This document shows, in pieces, positions 1-8,025 of a stretch of DNA of 64,000 nucleotides. Position numbers and translations under genes: made by a program. Numbering within the stretch: the first letter of the stretch is position 1; each line of letters starts with the position of its first letter. The notes below the pieces were generated by a model. It saw only the letters and a program-made list of their open reading frames with translations, ran no database searches and was not told the origin of the DNA. The stretch spans positions 1 through 64,000 of the forward strand of contig NZ_JBEPTL010000016.1 of NCBI RefSeq assembly GCF_040549465.1. Reading direction: 5' to 3'. Source of the stretch: Lacisediminihabitans sp040549465 (GTDB lineage: Bacteria > Actinomycetota > Actinomycetes > Actinomycetales > Microbacteriaceae).

Positions 1-77
1 GAATCGTCCGGGAACCACTCCCGAAACTCCTGAAACGTCCGCGGATAATCCACACCGCCAACAGGCTCTTCGCTCAC
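1..77 (-). CDS. IS1595-family transposase, N-terminal fragment cut by window edge
   Basis: Reading leftwards from GTG at 77, the frame gives about 25 residues before the window ends, including PRTFQEFREWFPDD. This resembles the conserved N terminus of IS1595-type (ISXO2-like DDE) transposases, which precedes a zinc-binding region. A TAGATT box lies 6 nt before the GTG, so the gene looks leaderless. Only the first residues are visible, so whether the element is intact cannot be judged. No terminal inverted repeat or target duplication could be fixed between 78 and 181. Confidence 0.6.
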   Translation of the reverse strand, partial: MSEEPVGGVDYPRTFQEFREWFPDD

Positions 78-83
78 CAAACA

Positions 84-89
84 AATCTA
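84..89 (-). promoter_or_regulatory. -10 box for leaderless transposase mRNA
   Basis: TAGATT on the minus strand, 6 nt upstream of the GTG at 77, leaving no room for a ribosome binding site. Confidence 0.4.
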
Positions 90-181
90 CTGCACTCAAG
101 CAGACATGCAGAACATACATTCGAATATGTCAATTGCCGCCGACATTCGAGCGGCGTGTCGACCTCAGGCGATGGGGACAG

Positions 182-757
182 CTAGGCGATGGGGTCCTTC
201 GGGAGGGACGGGACAGCGACCCCAGCAGATCGTGGTTCTGACGACACAGGAACGGACGCAGGGGCGACCGCGAGCGCAGGAGCCGCGGCATCCGCAGTTC
301 CTCGCCGCGCAGAGAACACCCACCAGCGGTAGAGCGCGAAACGGAAAGCAGTGCCGAGGGCGAGGCCTACGACATTGGTGGCGAGGTTGTCGGCGATGAG
401 CGAGGTGTAGCCGAGCAGATAGTGCGAGACCCAGAGGCAGCCGAGGGCGATGAAAGCGCCGGCCAGGCTCACGGCGACGAACTCGACACCCTCGCGGATC
501 ACATTGGTGCGACGACCGGTGCGGCGTTGGGCACGGAAGGTCCAGAGCCGATTGCCGATCCAGTTGACGATGATTGCCAGGGAGGTGGAGATAGCCTTGG
601 CGATCACCGGCCCGCTGTGCACGTAGTGCGGTTCGAGCACAGTCGTGCGCAGGGCGTTGAATACGACAATATCGACGACCAGGCCGACCCCGCCGACGAG
701 CAGGAAGCTCAGCAGCTGGCGACCGAGCGCTGCCCTAGACGTGCGCGACGTGGCCAT
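182..757 (-). CDS. GtrA family membrane protein
   Basis: A 191-residue protein with four predicted membrane helices, including LLSFLLVGGVGLVVDIVVF near residues 15-35 and a VNWIGNRLWTF motif after helix 2, typical of the GtrA-like fold. GtrA proteins are thought to help move polyprenyl-phosphate-linked sugars across the membrane. A tail of about 40 residues rich in Ala, Val and Pro follows the last helix. It is the last gene of a three-gene minus-strand operon and overlaps the polyprenol-phosphate mannose synthase gene by 23 bp, which supports a shared role in making or flipping lipid-linked mannose. Substrate is inferred from context only. Confidence 0.85.
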   Translation of the reverse strand: MATSRTSRAALGRQLLSFLLVGGVGLVVDIVVFNALRTTVLEPHYVHSGPVIAKAISTSLAIIVNWIGNRLWTFRAQRRTGRRTNVIREGVEFVAVSLAGAFIALGCLWVSHYLLGYTSLIADNLATNVVGLALGTAFRFALYRWWVFSARRGTADAAAPALAVAPASVPVSSEPRSAGVAVPSLPKDPIA

Positions 758-1535
758 GCTGCTTGTCGAGAGGCACTGTCTTGTCGACCGACACGGTTCT
801 GTCGAGGGGCACGGTCCCGCGAATGCGGCCAGGCAGCCCCTGGATGCCCCACAACGTCACCCGCCCGATGGCTTCGCGTACGATGCCAGAGCTCATCTTG
901 GAGACACCGTGCACCCGCTCCACGAAGGTGATGGGCACCTCTGCGATGCTGAGTCCCGCGGTATAGGCGTGCCAGAGCATCTCGATCTGGAAGCCGTAAC
1001 CCTGCGAGAGCACCCTGTCGAACCCGATCACCTGGAGAGCTTCGGCGGTGAAAGCGCGATAGCCTCCTGTCACGTCACGGAATGGCAGGCCGAGCGCGAT
1101 TCGTGCGTAGAGGCTTCCACCCTGCGAGAGCAGCATCCGGCGGAATGGCCAGTTCTCCACCTGCCCGCCTGGCACCCAGCGCGAACCAAGCACGACATCC
1201 GCGGTTCTCAGCCGGTCCAGCAGGAGAGGCAACTGCTCAGGCTGGTGAGAGCCGTCGGCGTCCATCTCAACGAGCTGCTCGTAGCCGCGTTCCAGTCCCC
1301 AGGCGAAGCCCGCGCGGTAGGCGGCTCCAAGCCCCTCCTTGCCGGCGCGATGCAGCACATGGATGCGATCGTGGGCAGCGGCGAGGGCCGAGGCCAGTGC
1401 ACCGGTGCCGTCCGGCGAGTTGTCATCGACGACGAGCAGGTCGACCCCGTTGGCGCTCCTCAGGACTCTCGCGGTGAGGTCCGCAAGATTCTCCCGCTCG
1501 TTATAGGTCGGGATGATGACGAGTGTCCTGTTCAT
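735..1535 (-). CDS. Polyprenol monophosphomannose synthase (GT2)
   Basis: Family-2 glycosyltransferase of about 266 residues. The N terminus has IPTYNERENL, then DDNSPDGT and the metal-binding region EMDADGSHQP. The later GSRWVPGG and QIEMLWHA motifs are typical of dolichol/polyprenol-phosphate mannose synthases (Ppm1/DPM1), which move mannose from GDP-mannose to polyprenyl phosphate on the cytosolic face. I chose the ATG at 1535 because AGGGAG sits 7 nt upstream and the protein then begins right at the catalytic domain; an upstream extension would have no family support. The ATG overlaps the stop of the preceding mannosyltransferase gene (ATGA). No C-terminal membrane anchor is present, so GtrA may provide the membrane contact. 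Confidence 0.9.
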   Translation of the reverse strand: MNRTLVIIPTYNERENLADLTARVLRSANGVDLLVVDDNSPDGTGALASALAAAHDRIHVLHRAGKEGLGAAYRAGFAWGLERGYEQLVEMDADGSHQPEQLPLLLDRLRTADVVLGSRWVPGGQVENWPFRRMLLSQGGSLYARIALGLPFRDVTGGYRAFTAEALQVIGFDRVLSQGYGFQIEMLWHAYTAGLSIAEVPITFVERVHGVSKMSSGIVREAIGRVTLWGIQGLPGRIRGTVPLDRTVSVDKTVPLDKQHGHVAHV

Positions 1536-3019
1536 GGTGTCTCCCTGGTCAGTTGGTAAACGGTGGTTCGATGGACGGGTATTTCGCGCGAAACGGTGTA
1601 CCCGAGTTGTTGGAGGTCGAGCACGTCGGCGGGGGTGGTCGCGTTCGAGAGCTCCACTGCCCAGACCGTGGGGGTGGATGTCAGCGCCCCGCCGATCTCG
1701 GACACCGGCGCGACACGATCCCACAGTCCGGGGAGCCGCATATACGGCGTCAGAAGGCCGACATCCTTGAGTCCCGCGAAGTCTTGTGGGTACAGGTGCA
1801 GCGCGAGCCGGGGCCTACCGGACGGCTTGGTGCTCTTGTCGAAAACGATCGCGTCCCCGCTGTGCGCATTCTGGGCCACCACCTCGGAGAGCTGCCGAAG
1901 ATCGCTGCCACCGTCCTTCGCGTAGGGCGTGCGCTGGAAGAGGTTCGTCGGTATGGCGAGAGCGACGAGCGCGACGACAGCCGCCACGCGGAGCCAGTTG
2001 CGGCCGAGCCATCCGATTCCCACTCCGATGAGAAGGGCTGCGGCCGGCGTACTAAAGGAGAGATAGCGAATCGAATACATCGGCGCGATAACGCTGTTCC
2101 CGACGAACAGGATGCTCATCGGAACCAGCAGCCAGGCGACGACGAGCACGCCTCCTGCCGAACGCCGACGAATGAGGAACACGACAGCGGCCAGGATGAC
2201 AGCCCAACAGGCCGCTGCGAGCCACGGATCGCCAAACCACTGGATCACGAACAGTCGCTCGAAGGTCACGTAATTGCGGTGGGCGAGGAAGCTGATCTGG
2301 CCGTGCTGGGCGAGTCCGTAGACCAACAGGGGCGAGGCGAGCAGCGCTGAACCGACGGCGGCGGCCAGCCACCGACGGATGAGCGGCCTGCCATCCTTGG
2401 AGAGCACCAGCACCATGCCATGCACAACGGCGATGAGCACGAAGTACAGGAACACGTAGATCGAGACCGCCAGCAGCACGGAATAACCGAGCCAGGGCAG
2501 CACGCCGGTCGCACGTCGACGCATCAGCGTGACGAGCAACACTGTCAGCCAGACAGCCAGCGCGGTGCCGATCGCATAGGAGCGCCCCTCCGCAGCCATG
2601 TAACCGACTCGGGGGAGCAGGATACAGACGATCCCCGCGATGAGAGCCGCCGGACGGCTGAAGAGCAGTCCGCCGAGCACCACGGTACCGGCCACCGCGA
2701 CACCGACGGCGATCGTGCTGGGAAACCGCACCGACAGTTCGGATGCCCCGAACAGGTCGATCCAGAAATGCAGGAAGAGGTAGTACGTGCCGTGTACCGC
2801 GTCGACCCGTCCCAGTTCGCTCCACAGGGTGGAGATCGGACGTTCGGCCGACATGACGCTGGCCGCCTCATCACCCCAGAACGACGGTATCCACGACCCG
2901 AGGAAGGTGACGAACCAGCCGAGTGCTCCCAGCCCGATCGCGAGGTAGCGCAGGCGTATCCCGCCGAGTACCACGCGAAGCGGTACGGAGAGTGGTCGTT
3001 CGACCAGGGCGGTGCTCAT
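1532..3019 (-). CDS. GT-C type membrane mannosyltransferase
   Basis: A 495-residue polytopic protein with about 11 predicted membrane helices. The first periplasmic loop carries WGDEA (near residue 49), the acidic motif of GT-C enzymes that use polyprenyl-phosphate sugars (GT39/PMT-like). A soluble C-terminal part of about 120 residues follows the last helix. It is the first gene of the operon with polyprenol-phosphate mannose synthase and GtrA, so it probably adds mannose from the lipid carrier to an extracytoplasmic acceptor (cell-wall polymer or protein). The acceptor cannot be read from sequence. Confidence 0.8.
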   Translation of the reverse strand: MSTALVERPLSVPLRVVLGGIRLRYLAIGLGALGWFVTFLGSWIPSFWGDEAASVMSAERPISTLWSELGRVDAVHGTYYLFLHFWIDLFGASELSVRFPSTIAVGVAVAGTVVLGGLLFSRPAALIAGIVCILLPRVGYMAAEGRSYAIGTALAVWLTVLLVTLMRRRATGVLPWLGYSVLLAVSIYVFLYFVLIAVVHGMVLVLSKDGRPLIRRWLAAAVGSALLASPLLVYGLAQHGQISFLAHRNYVTFERLFVIQWFGDPWLAAACWAVILAAVVFLIRRRSAGGVLVVAWLLVPMSILFVGNSVIAPMYSIRYLSFSTPAAALLIGVGIGWLGRNWLRVAAVVALVALAIPTNLFQRTPYAKDGGSDLRQLSEVVAQNAHSGDAIVFDKSTKPSGRPRLALHLYPQDFAGLKDVGLLTPYMRLPGLWDRVAPVSEIGGALTSTPTVWAVELSNATTPADVLDLQQLGYTVSREIPVHRTTVYQLTRETP

Positions 3020-3037
3020 GAATTCATGCTCATGAGC
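3014..3037. repeat. Inverted repeat over the mannosyltransferase start, with a 5-codon upstream ORF
   Basis: GCTCATGA (3014-3021) and TCATGAGC (3030-3037) are perfect inverted arms around an 8-nt spacer. The minus-strand start codon at 3017-3019 lies in one arm. The other arm contains an ATG (3031-3033) opening a tiny frame, Met-Ser-Met-Asn-Ser-stop, whose TGA overlaps the main ATG as ATGA. It could be an operator, a translational coupling device or chance. Confidence 0.35.
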
Positions 3038-3051
3038 AAGGCCGGGTGTTA

Positions 3052-3066
3052 GCCCTGTTTCAGGGC
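3052..3066. terminator. Short hairpin downstream of the sensor kinase gene
   Basis: GCCCTG, TTT loop, CAGGGC: a perfect 6-bp stem between the end of the kinase gene (3101) and the start of the glycosylation operon (3019). There is no clear T run, so termination is only plausible. Confidence 0.4.
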
Positions 3067-3100
3067 CTCCCGGGGTGAGAGTTCACTCAGGTTGGCTGCG

Positions 3101-4456
3101 CTATATCGTCGGAAGGGTGACCATCACGCTGAATCCGTCGGAGTTGGCCAGGGTGACCCGCCCGTTTGCTGCGGCGACCATGGCATGCACGATGGAGAGA
3201 CCGAGGCCGCTCCCACCGGTGCGCTTGGCTCGCGCTTCGTCCGGTCGCGAGAACCTGTCGAAGGCGATCGGCAAGAACTCCTCCGTCATGCCGGGGCCGT
3301 CGTCCACCACGTTCAGCACCAGTTCGCCTGTGGAGTGCCGTAGCGCGATGCGCACAGATCCGCCCTCATCGACCGCTGCGATCGCATTGGTGCTGAGGTT
3401 GTCGACCAACCTGCCGAAATTACCGGCAGCGATGAGATAGCTGGCATCACTCGGTTCCGCCGTGACGTCGAAGTCGATGGTGACCCCTTTCGCCACAGCC
3501 AGCAGCCGCGACCTGTCGACGGATGCCGCGAGCTCTGCCGCGAGCTCATCCCAGCCGCTTCCGCTCTCCGGGGGCCGCGCCTCGATCTGCGAGAGTTCGA
3601 GCAGTCCGGTCGCGAGGCCCGACAGTCGCGCCACCGATCGCTGTGCTGTCACGATCTCCGCTTCGAGAGACGCAGCGTCGCCGCTGTTCAGGTGCGCGAG
3701 CTCCAGCTGGGTCATCAGGATCGCGAGAGGAGTGCGCAGTTCGTGACTGGCGTCAGAGACCAGTTGGCGTTCGCGGTCGACCGACTGGCGTACATCGGCG
3801 ATGAACTCGTTCAACGTCGTTGCGAGCGCCGACAGTTCGTCTCTCGCAGGGCCGACGGGCAGCGGTTCGGTCGACCCCTCTGCGACGAGTGCCCTGGCCT
3901 GCCGTCGCATTCGACTGACAGGTCTCAGGGCCGCGGCGGTGAGCAGCCAGGATGCGATGCCGAAGCCGATCACGATGATCACGGCACCGACGACGAGCGC
4001 CTGGGTTATTCGATCGAGCGAGAGGATGGAGGAGTCCTGGTTGCGCGCAGTGACCACGTGCCATTCGCCGGAATCGGTGACCACCGTCTTGTTGAGAACA
4101 CGATAGGTGTCGTCGCCTACGACGACGGATTTGACCTCCTCGCCCATCAGGAGAATTCGATGCAGTTGGGCACGCAGGCTTTTCGGCAGGCTCGACTCCA
4201 CCGCTGAGCCGCTCGGATCGACGACCGCCAGCAGCTGGCCCCGTCCTGGTGAGTCCACCTTCTCGTCCGGGTGCGCGAGGATCGCGGCGACATAGGGTGC
4301 GGAGTCGTGGCTGAGCACGGTGGTCGTTGTGGTGCTGAGGATGCTCCCGACCTGCGCGCGGAAGGCGAACACCGCGGCGGCCGCGAGCACCGCGACGATG
4401 GCGAGGGTGCCGAGAGTGATCCTCCAACGGATCGTCAGTCGCGGCAGGAACCTCAA
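3101..4456 (-). CDS. Sensor histidine kinase (two-component system)
   Basis: A 451-residue kinase. Helix 1 is at about residues 13-32 and an extracytoplasmic sensor loop of about 115 residues follows to helix 2 at about 152-174. HAMP and HisKA regions come next with the phospho-acceptor His238 in DASHELRTPL. The ATP-binding domain has an N box (LVDNLSTNAIAAV), G1 (DDGPGM), an F box (FDRFSR) and G2 (GGSGLGLSIV), so it looks fully active. The gene starts inside the stop of the response regulator gene (4-bp ATGA overlap) and is its obvious partner. The signal is not deducible; the sensor loop shows no recognised ligand fold. Confidence 0.93.
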   Translation of the reverse strand: MRFLPRLTIRWRITLGTLAIVAVLAAAAVFAFRAQVGSILSTTTTTVLSHDSAPYVAAILAHPDEKVDSPGRGQLLAVVDPSGSAVESSLPKSLRAQLHRILLMGEEVKSVVVGDDTYRVLNKTVVTDSGEWHVVTARNQDSSILSLDRITQALVVGAVIIVIGFGIASWLLTAAALRPVSRMRRQARALVAEGSTEPLPVGPARDELSALATTLNEFIADVRQSVDRERQLVSDASHELRTPLAILMTQLELAHLNSGDAASLEAEIVTAQRSVARLSGLATGLLELSQIEARPPESGSGWDELAAELAASVDRSRLLAVAKGVTIDFDVTAEPSDASYLIAAGNFGRLVDNLSTNAIAAVDEGGSVRIALRHSTGELVLNVVDDGPGMTEEFLPIAFDRFSRPDEARAKRTGGSGLGLSIVHAMVAAANGRVTLANSDGFSVMVTLPTI

Positions 4457-5127
4457 CTCGTAACCTCGAGCTGGTACCCGGTACCTCGCATCGTCGTGAT
4501 GCGCACCCAGGCGGCATCCGGTTCCAGTTTGCGCCGCAGGTAGCTCACGTACTGGTCCACGATGTTGGGATCGATGTTCTCTGTCGTTCCCCAGACCTCC
4601 TCGAGGATGCGGGTGCGGCTCACGGGGCTACCCGCCTGCGAGGCAAGGAGACGCAGCAGGCTGAACTCCTTGGGACTCATCGACACCGGACGGCCGTCGA
4701 CGGTCACCGCGAGACTGAGCGAGTCGAGTCGCAGCCGGCCGACGGCGACTGTCAGCTTGTCCGCCGTGGCATCTCGACGCAACAGGGCACGGATGCGCGC
4801 GCTCAGCTCGACGAAAGCGAAGGGTTTGGTGAGGTAGTCATCTGCCCCCGAATCGAGGCCGAAGACGCGATCCTCGACGGCGTCGCGCGCCGTCAGGAGC
4901 ACAAGCGGCATGAAGCTGCCCGTCTCCCTGATGCGTCGGCAGATCTCGAAACCCGACATCTGCGGAAGCATGACGTCCACGACAGCCAGCGAGTAGTCGT
5001 CGTTGGCCACAGCGATGAGAGCGTCGACCCCGTTGTCGACGACACGGGTCTCGTAGGCTTCAGCCGTAAGTCCGCGGTCGATGAGCTGGCCCATCTCCGG
5101 GTCGTCTTCGACGATCAGGATTTTCAT
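4453..5127 (-). CDS. OmpR-family response regulator
   Basis: 224 residues: a receiver domain with acidic pocket VEDDPE and phospho-acceptor Asp51 (VVDVMLP), conserved T and K (LLTARD, LTKPF), then a winged-helix DNA-binding domain with LRRKLEPD and RGTGYQLE near the end. It regulates transcription when phosphorylated by the kinase encoded directly downstream with a 4-bp overlap. The targets are unknown. Confidence 0.94.
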   Translation of the reverse strand: MKILIVEDDPEMGQLIDRGLTAEAYETRVVDNGVDALIAVANDDYSLAVVDVMLPQMSGFEICRRIRETGSFMPLVLLTARDAVEDRVFGLDSGADDYLTKPFAFVELSARIRALLRRDATADKLTVAVGRLRLDSLSLAVTVDGRPVSMSPKEFSLLRLLASQAGSPVSRTRILEEVWGTTENIDPNIVDQYVSYLRRKLEPDAAWVRITTMRGTGYQLEVTS

Positions 5128-5301
5128 CGGCGCTCGCCCTCCCGGTTCCAGCCCTCACCTGAATGCTCCCATCTTCCGCCTGCCGGGGCATCAACGGCTA
5201 TGCCTTCCTGTGAGCACTCTCACTATTCACGGCTCCGTTCATGGCAGCTGCCGAGCGTCGCGTCGGTAAAGTCGGTGAACACTCCGGACGAAAGTTGATA
5301 C

Positions 5302-5937
5302 ATGGCTACAGCATTCGCTGTGCGTTCCGCACGGCCGGGGTTCGCTGTGATCGGGGTGCTCGGCATCCTGTCCGTGTTTGCCTCCGGGTACCTGATCCAT
5401 CTCTATTTCGGCTCGACACTGCCGGCGGTGGATGCCGCGTGGCACGGCTTCCTCCAGCAGCACCGCAGTGCGTGGCTGGAGTACCCGTCGCTCGCACTCA
5501 ACCTGGTCGGCGGCACGATCGCCATGGCCCTGGTCACCGTCGCGGTGATGGCCGTGTTCTTTTTCCTGCGCCGGAGATGGGCCGCGATGTTCATCGGTCT
5601 CAGCGTTGGCGTGAGCTTCCTGCTCTCCACAGTGATCAAGCAACTCGTCGATCGTCAGCGGCCAGCCGACAATATCGTGGTTGCGGCCTCCGGTTCCTTC
5701 CCCTCCGGCCATACCACTGCTGCGGCCGCGATCGTCGTGGCGCTCGCACTGGTTCTGGCCCGCCGCTGGGTCTGGATGCTGGCGGTCGTCTGGATCCTCG
5801 CGATGGCTTTCAGCCGCACCTACCTTTTTGCCCACTGGCTCAGCGATACGGCCGCGGGTGCCGTGCTCGGAGTATCGGTCGCCCTGTTGCTCTGGACGCC
5901 GGTGGCGGCGCGCCTGAGACTGCGCAGGAGCCCCTAA
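5302..5937 (+). CDS. PAP2-family membrane phosphatase
   Basis: 211 residues with six predicted membrane helices. The three phosphatase motifs are in order: KQLVDRQRP (KxxxxxxRP), SFPSGHTT (PSGH) and SRTYLFAHWLSD (SRxxxxxHxxxD), giving a complete His-nucleophile site facing outward. Such proteins dephosphorylate lipid phosphates, for example undecaprenyl diphosphate recycling or phosphatidic acid. It is transcribed away from the two-component system. ATG at 5302 starts just before the first helix; the upstream GGACGAAAG is a modest ribosome site. The substrate is inferred from family only. Confidence 0.9.
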   Translation: MATAFAVRSARPGFAVIGVLGILSVFASGYLIHLYFGSTLPAVDAAWHGFLQQHRSAWLEYPSLALNLVGGTIAMALVTVAVMAVFFFLRRRWAAMFIGLSVGVSFLLSTVIKQLVDRQRPADNIVVAASGSFPSGHTTAAAAIVVALALVLARRWVWMLAVVWILAMAFSRTYLFAHWLSDTAAGAVLGVSVALLLWTPVAARLRLRRSP

Positions 5938-5939
5938 CC

Positions 5940-5996
5940 ATCAGCGCGGGGTTTTGTTATCCGCGCTGATGCTGTAACCACCGCGCGGATAACAAA
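5940..5996. terminator. Bidirectional terminator with two competing stems
   Basis: ATCAGCGCGG (5940-5949) pairs perfectly with CCGCGCTGAT (5961-5970). The loop side TTTGTTATCCGCGC (5953-5966) pairs equally well with GCGCGGATAACAAA (5983-5996), a 14-bp stem. The two stems share bases and exclude each other. The position just after the PAP2 stop and between convergent genes fits a terminator. Confidence 0.6.
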
Positions 5997-6035
5997 CCGC
6001 CGCGCGGATGCCCATTGCGCCCGGTCGCGACGCGC

Positions 6036-6860
6036 CTAGGCCAGTTCGCGCACCCAGTGCGCGAGGAACCGCGCACCGGCCTCATCGTGGATAGCGTCGC
6101 CCTCCGTGATGATCCGGTACGGCTTGTCCGGCACGCCGTCGGCCGGGCGTACGTCGACATGAGCCACTTCGTAGCCGTTCTCGTGCAGGTAATCGGCCAT
6201 CGCATAGTCGTTGCGCGAATCGCCGACAGTGCGCCAGAGGTGTGGGATCTCGCCCGATGCGCTCATCAGCTCGATCGCTCGGCGAGCCCCGAGAGCCTTG
6301 CCGAGGTCTATCGACTCGACGTCGGTGGAGATGATCGTCGGATCGACGCGGAAGCCGTCCAGACCATGGGCGTCGAGAATCTGCTGGGCACGGGAGTCGA
6401 AGAGCTTCTGTGCGGCGAGATAGCTGGCGGATGAGACATCCGTTCGCTGTTCGAACGAAACCATGGCGCGCTTGGTCTCGTCGTAGAACATGGTGTCGCC
6501 GAACTCCGCGGCAGCCAGCGTTCTGAGCTCAGCGACCGCGTCCGCGGGCACGGCGACCGACTCATCGACCTGCACGCCGCCGAAGGTGTCGAGGGTGCCG
6601 CCGAACCAAACGGCTCCCTTCTCGCAGACGCCGTAGACCCGCGCCGAGGTGGTGAGGCCGGCGGCGAGCATCGGCTTCAGCACCTGGTCGCGCACGAAGA
6701 CATCCGATCGCCCGGTATTGAAGGCGATGGGAAGACCGACATTGGCGAGAGTCACGAGGTCGTCGACGATGCTGGCGATGGCAATCGTACGGGTCACCGG
6801 GCTGGTGATCGGGCCGTCGACGTCGAGAAGGAGTCCGAGGGGAGGGATCGAAGAAGTCAC
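6036..6860 (-). CDS. HAD-superfamily phosphatase
   Basis: 274 residues. The N terminus has LLLDVDGPIT (DxD nucleophile motif I), followed by FNTGRS (motif II) and a C-terminal VGDSRNDYAMADYL (motif IV, GDxxND). The long middle insertion resembles a C2-type cap, as in Cof/sugar-phosphatase-like HADs that act on phosphosugars. It starts at GTG 6860 with GGAG close by. It stands alone between a convergent PAP2 gene and the divergent SDR gene. The substrate is unknown. Confidence 0.85.
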   Translation of the reverse strand: MTSSIPPLGLLLDVDGPITSPVTRTIAIASIVDDLVTLANVGLPIAFNTGRSDVFVRDQVLKPMLAAGLTTSARVYGVCEKGAVWFGGTLDTFGGVQVDESVAVPADAVAELRTLAAAEFGDTMFYDETKRAMVSFEQRTDVSSASYLAAQKLFDSRAQQILDAHGLDGFRVDPTIISTDVESIDLGKALGARRAIELMSASGEIPHLWRTVGDSRNDYAMADYLHENGYEVAHVDVRPADGVPDKPYRIITEGDAIHDEAGARFLAHWVRELA

Positions 6861-7162
6861 CCTCCATTATTCCAGTCTTCCGGTGGTCGATCGCCGCAGA
6901 AACCCGTGGCGGCTATGGCAGTCAACCATTCTGTTGAATGCTGCAAGTGTGCTGAGCTTCGACCTGTTTCGACTCCCGCCTTGTGCCGTGCGAGGCACAT
7001 CGGGTGACCACCCCGATCGCCGCAGAGTGGGGAGTACAGCATGTGCCAGATCATCGCTCGCTCGAGGAGGGACCGGACATGTACGACGTATTCCAGCGAA
7101 AGGAAGACGGATGTATCAAGGTCGTAGTGAAGCCATGACATCTGGCCAGGGAGGACAAAGAC
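6861..7162. other. 300-bp intergenic stretch with a direct repeat and a possible 19-codon leader ORF
   Basis: CGATCGCCGCAGA occurs at 6888-6900 and again at 7014-7026. A small frame at 7079-7138 (ATG to TGA, 19 codons, beginning MYDVFQ) has GAGGAGGGA ideally placed upstream and ends 24 bp before the SDR start. No homology is recognised; it may be a leader peptide or chance. Confidence 0.35.
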
Positions 7163-7972
7163 ATGAATGACCACAGGGATTTCTCGCCGCGTTTCGCCAT
7201 TGTGACCGGCTCCGATTCCGGCATCGGCCGCGCAACGGCTGTCGCTCTCGCAGAGGCCGGCCTGGATGTCGGGATCACCTGGCACAGCGACCAGGACGGC
7301 GCCGAAACGACGGCGGAGATGGTGCGAGCCGCAGGACGGGCGGCTGTAGTCGCACAGCTCGACACGGCTGATCTGGCCACCTGCGGCGATGTCATCGACG
7401 GGCTCGCCGATCAGCTCGGCGGACTCGATGTCTTCGTCAACAATGCGGGCATGGGCCAGTCACAACTGTTCCTCGACCTCGACGTCGACAGCTGGCGCAC
7501 GATCATCGCCACCGATCTCGACGGGGCCTTCGTCTGTATCCAGCGCGCAGCCAGACGGATGGTGAAGGCGAATCGCGGAGGACGCATCATCGCGGTCTCC
7601 AGCGTGCACGAAAGTCAGCCGCGCATCGGTTCGAGCGCCTATGACGCCGCGAAGCACGGCCTGGGTGGACTGGTGAAGACCCTCGCCCTCGAACTCGGCA
7701 GCTACGGGATCACTGCGAATACCGTTGCCCCTGGCGAGATTGCAACGCCCATGAACGGCAAGGACGACGACGAGCCTGAGCTCGAGGATCGTCCCGGCAT
7801 CCCGCTCGGTCGGCAGGGAGCCTCGGCTGAGATCGCATCGGTCATCGCTTTTCTCGCATCCCGACAGGCCAGTTACGTCACGGGAGCTTCGTGGTCGGTG
7901 GACGGTGGCATGCTCCAGATGGGGCCTCAGGCCGGCTCGCATCTGACCACGAACGGCTGGCGGTCGGTGTGA
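7163..7972 (+). CDS. SDR-family NAD(P)-dependent oxidoreductase
   Basis: 269 residues, classical short-chain dehydrogenase. The cofactor motif is TGSDSGIGRA (TGxxxGIG), NNAG is at about residue 93, the catalytic Ser is in VSSVHE and the Tyr/Lys pair in YDAAK, and the C-terminal YVTGASWSVDGG is typical. It resembles the 3-oxoacyl-reductase/glucose-dehydrogenase-like SDRs. GGGAGGACA precedes the ATG at good spacing. Neighbouring genes do not point to a substrate. Confidence 0.9.
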   Translation: MNDHRDFSPRFAIVTGSDSGIGRATAVALAEAGLDVGITWHSDQDGAETTAEMVRAAGRAAVVAQLDTADLATCGDVIDGLADQLGGLDVFVNNAGMGQSQLFLDLDVDSWRTIIATDLDGAFVCIQRAARRMVKANRGGRIIAVSSVHESQPRIGSSAYDAAKHGLGGLVKTLALELGSYGITANTVAPGEIATPMNGKDDDEPELEDRPGIPLGRQGASAEIASVIAFLASRQASYVTGASWSVDGGMLQMGPQAGSHLTTNGWRSV

Positions 7973-8025
7973 GGCAAGGACCAGGCTCCCTTGTAGTCGT
8001 CGTCAACGAGAGGTAGACCGGAACC

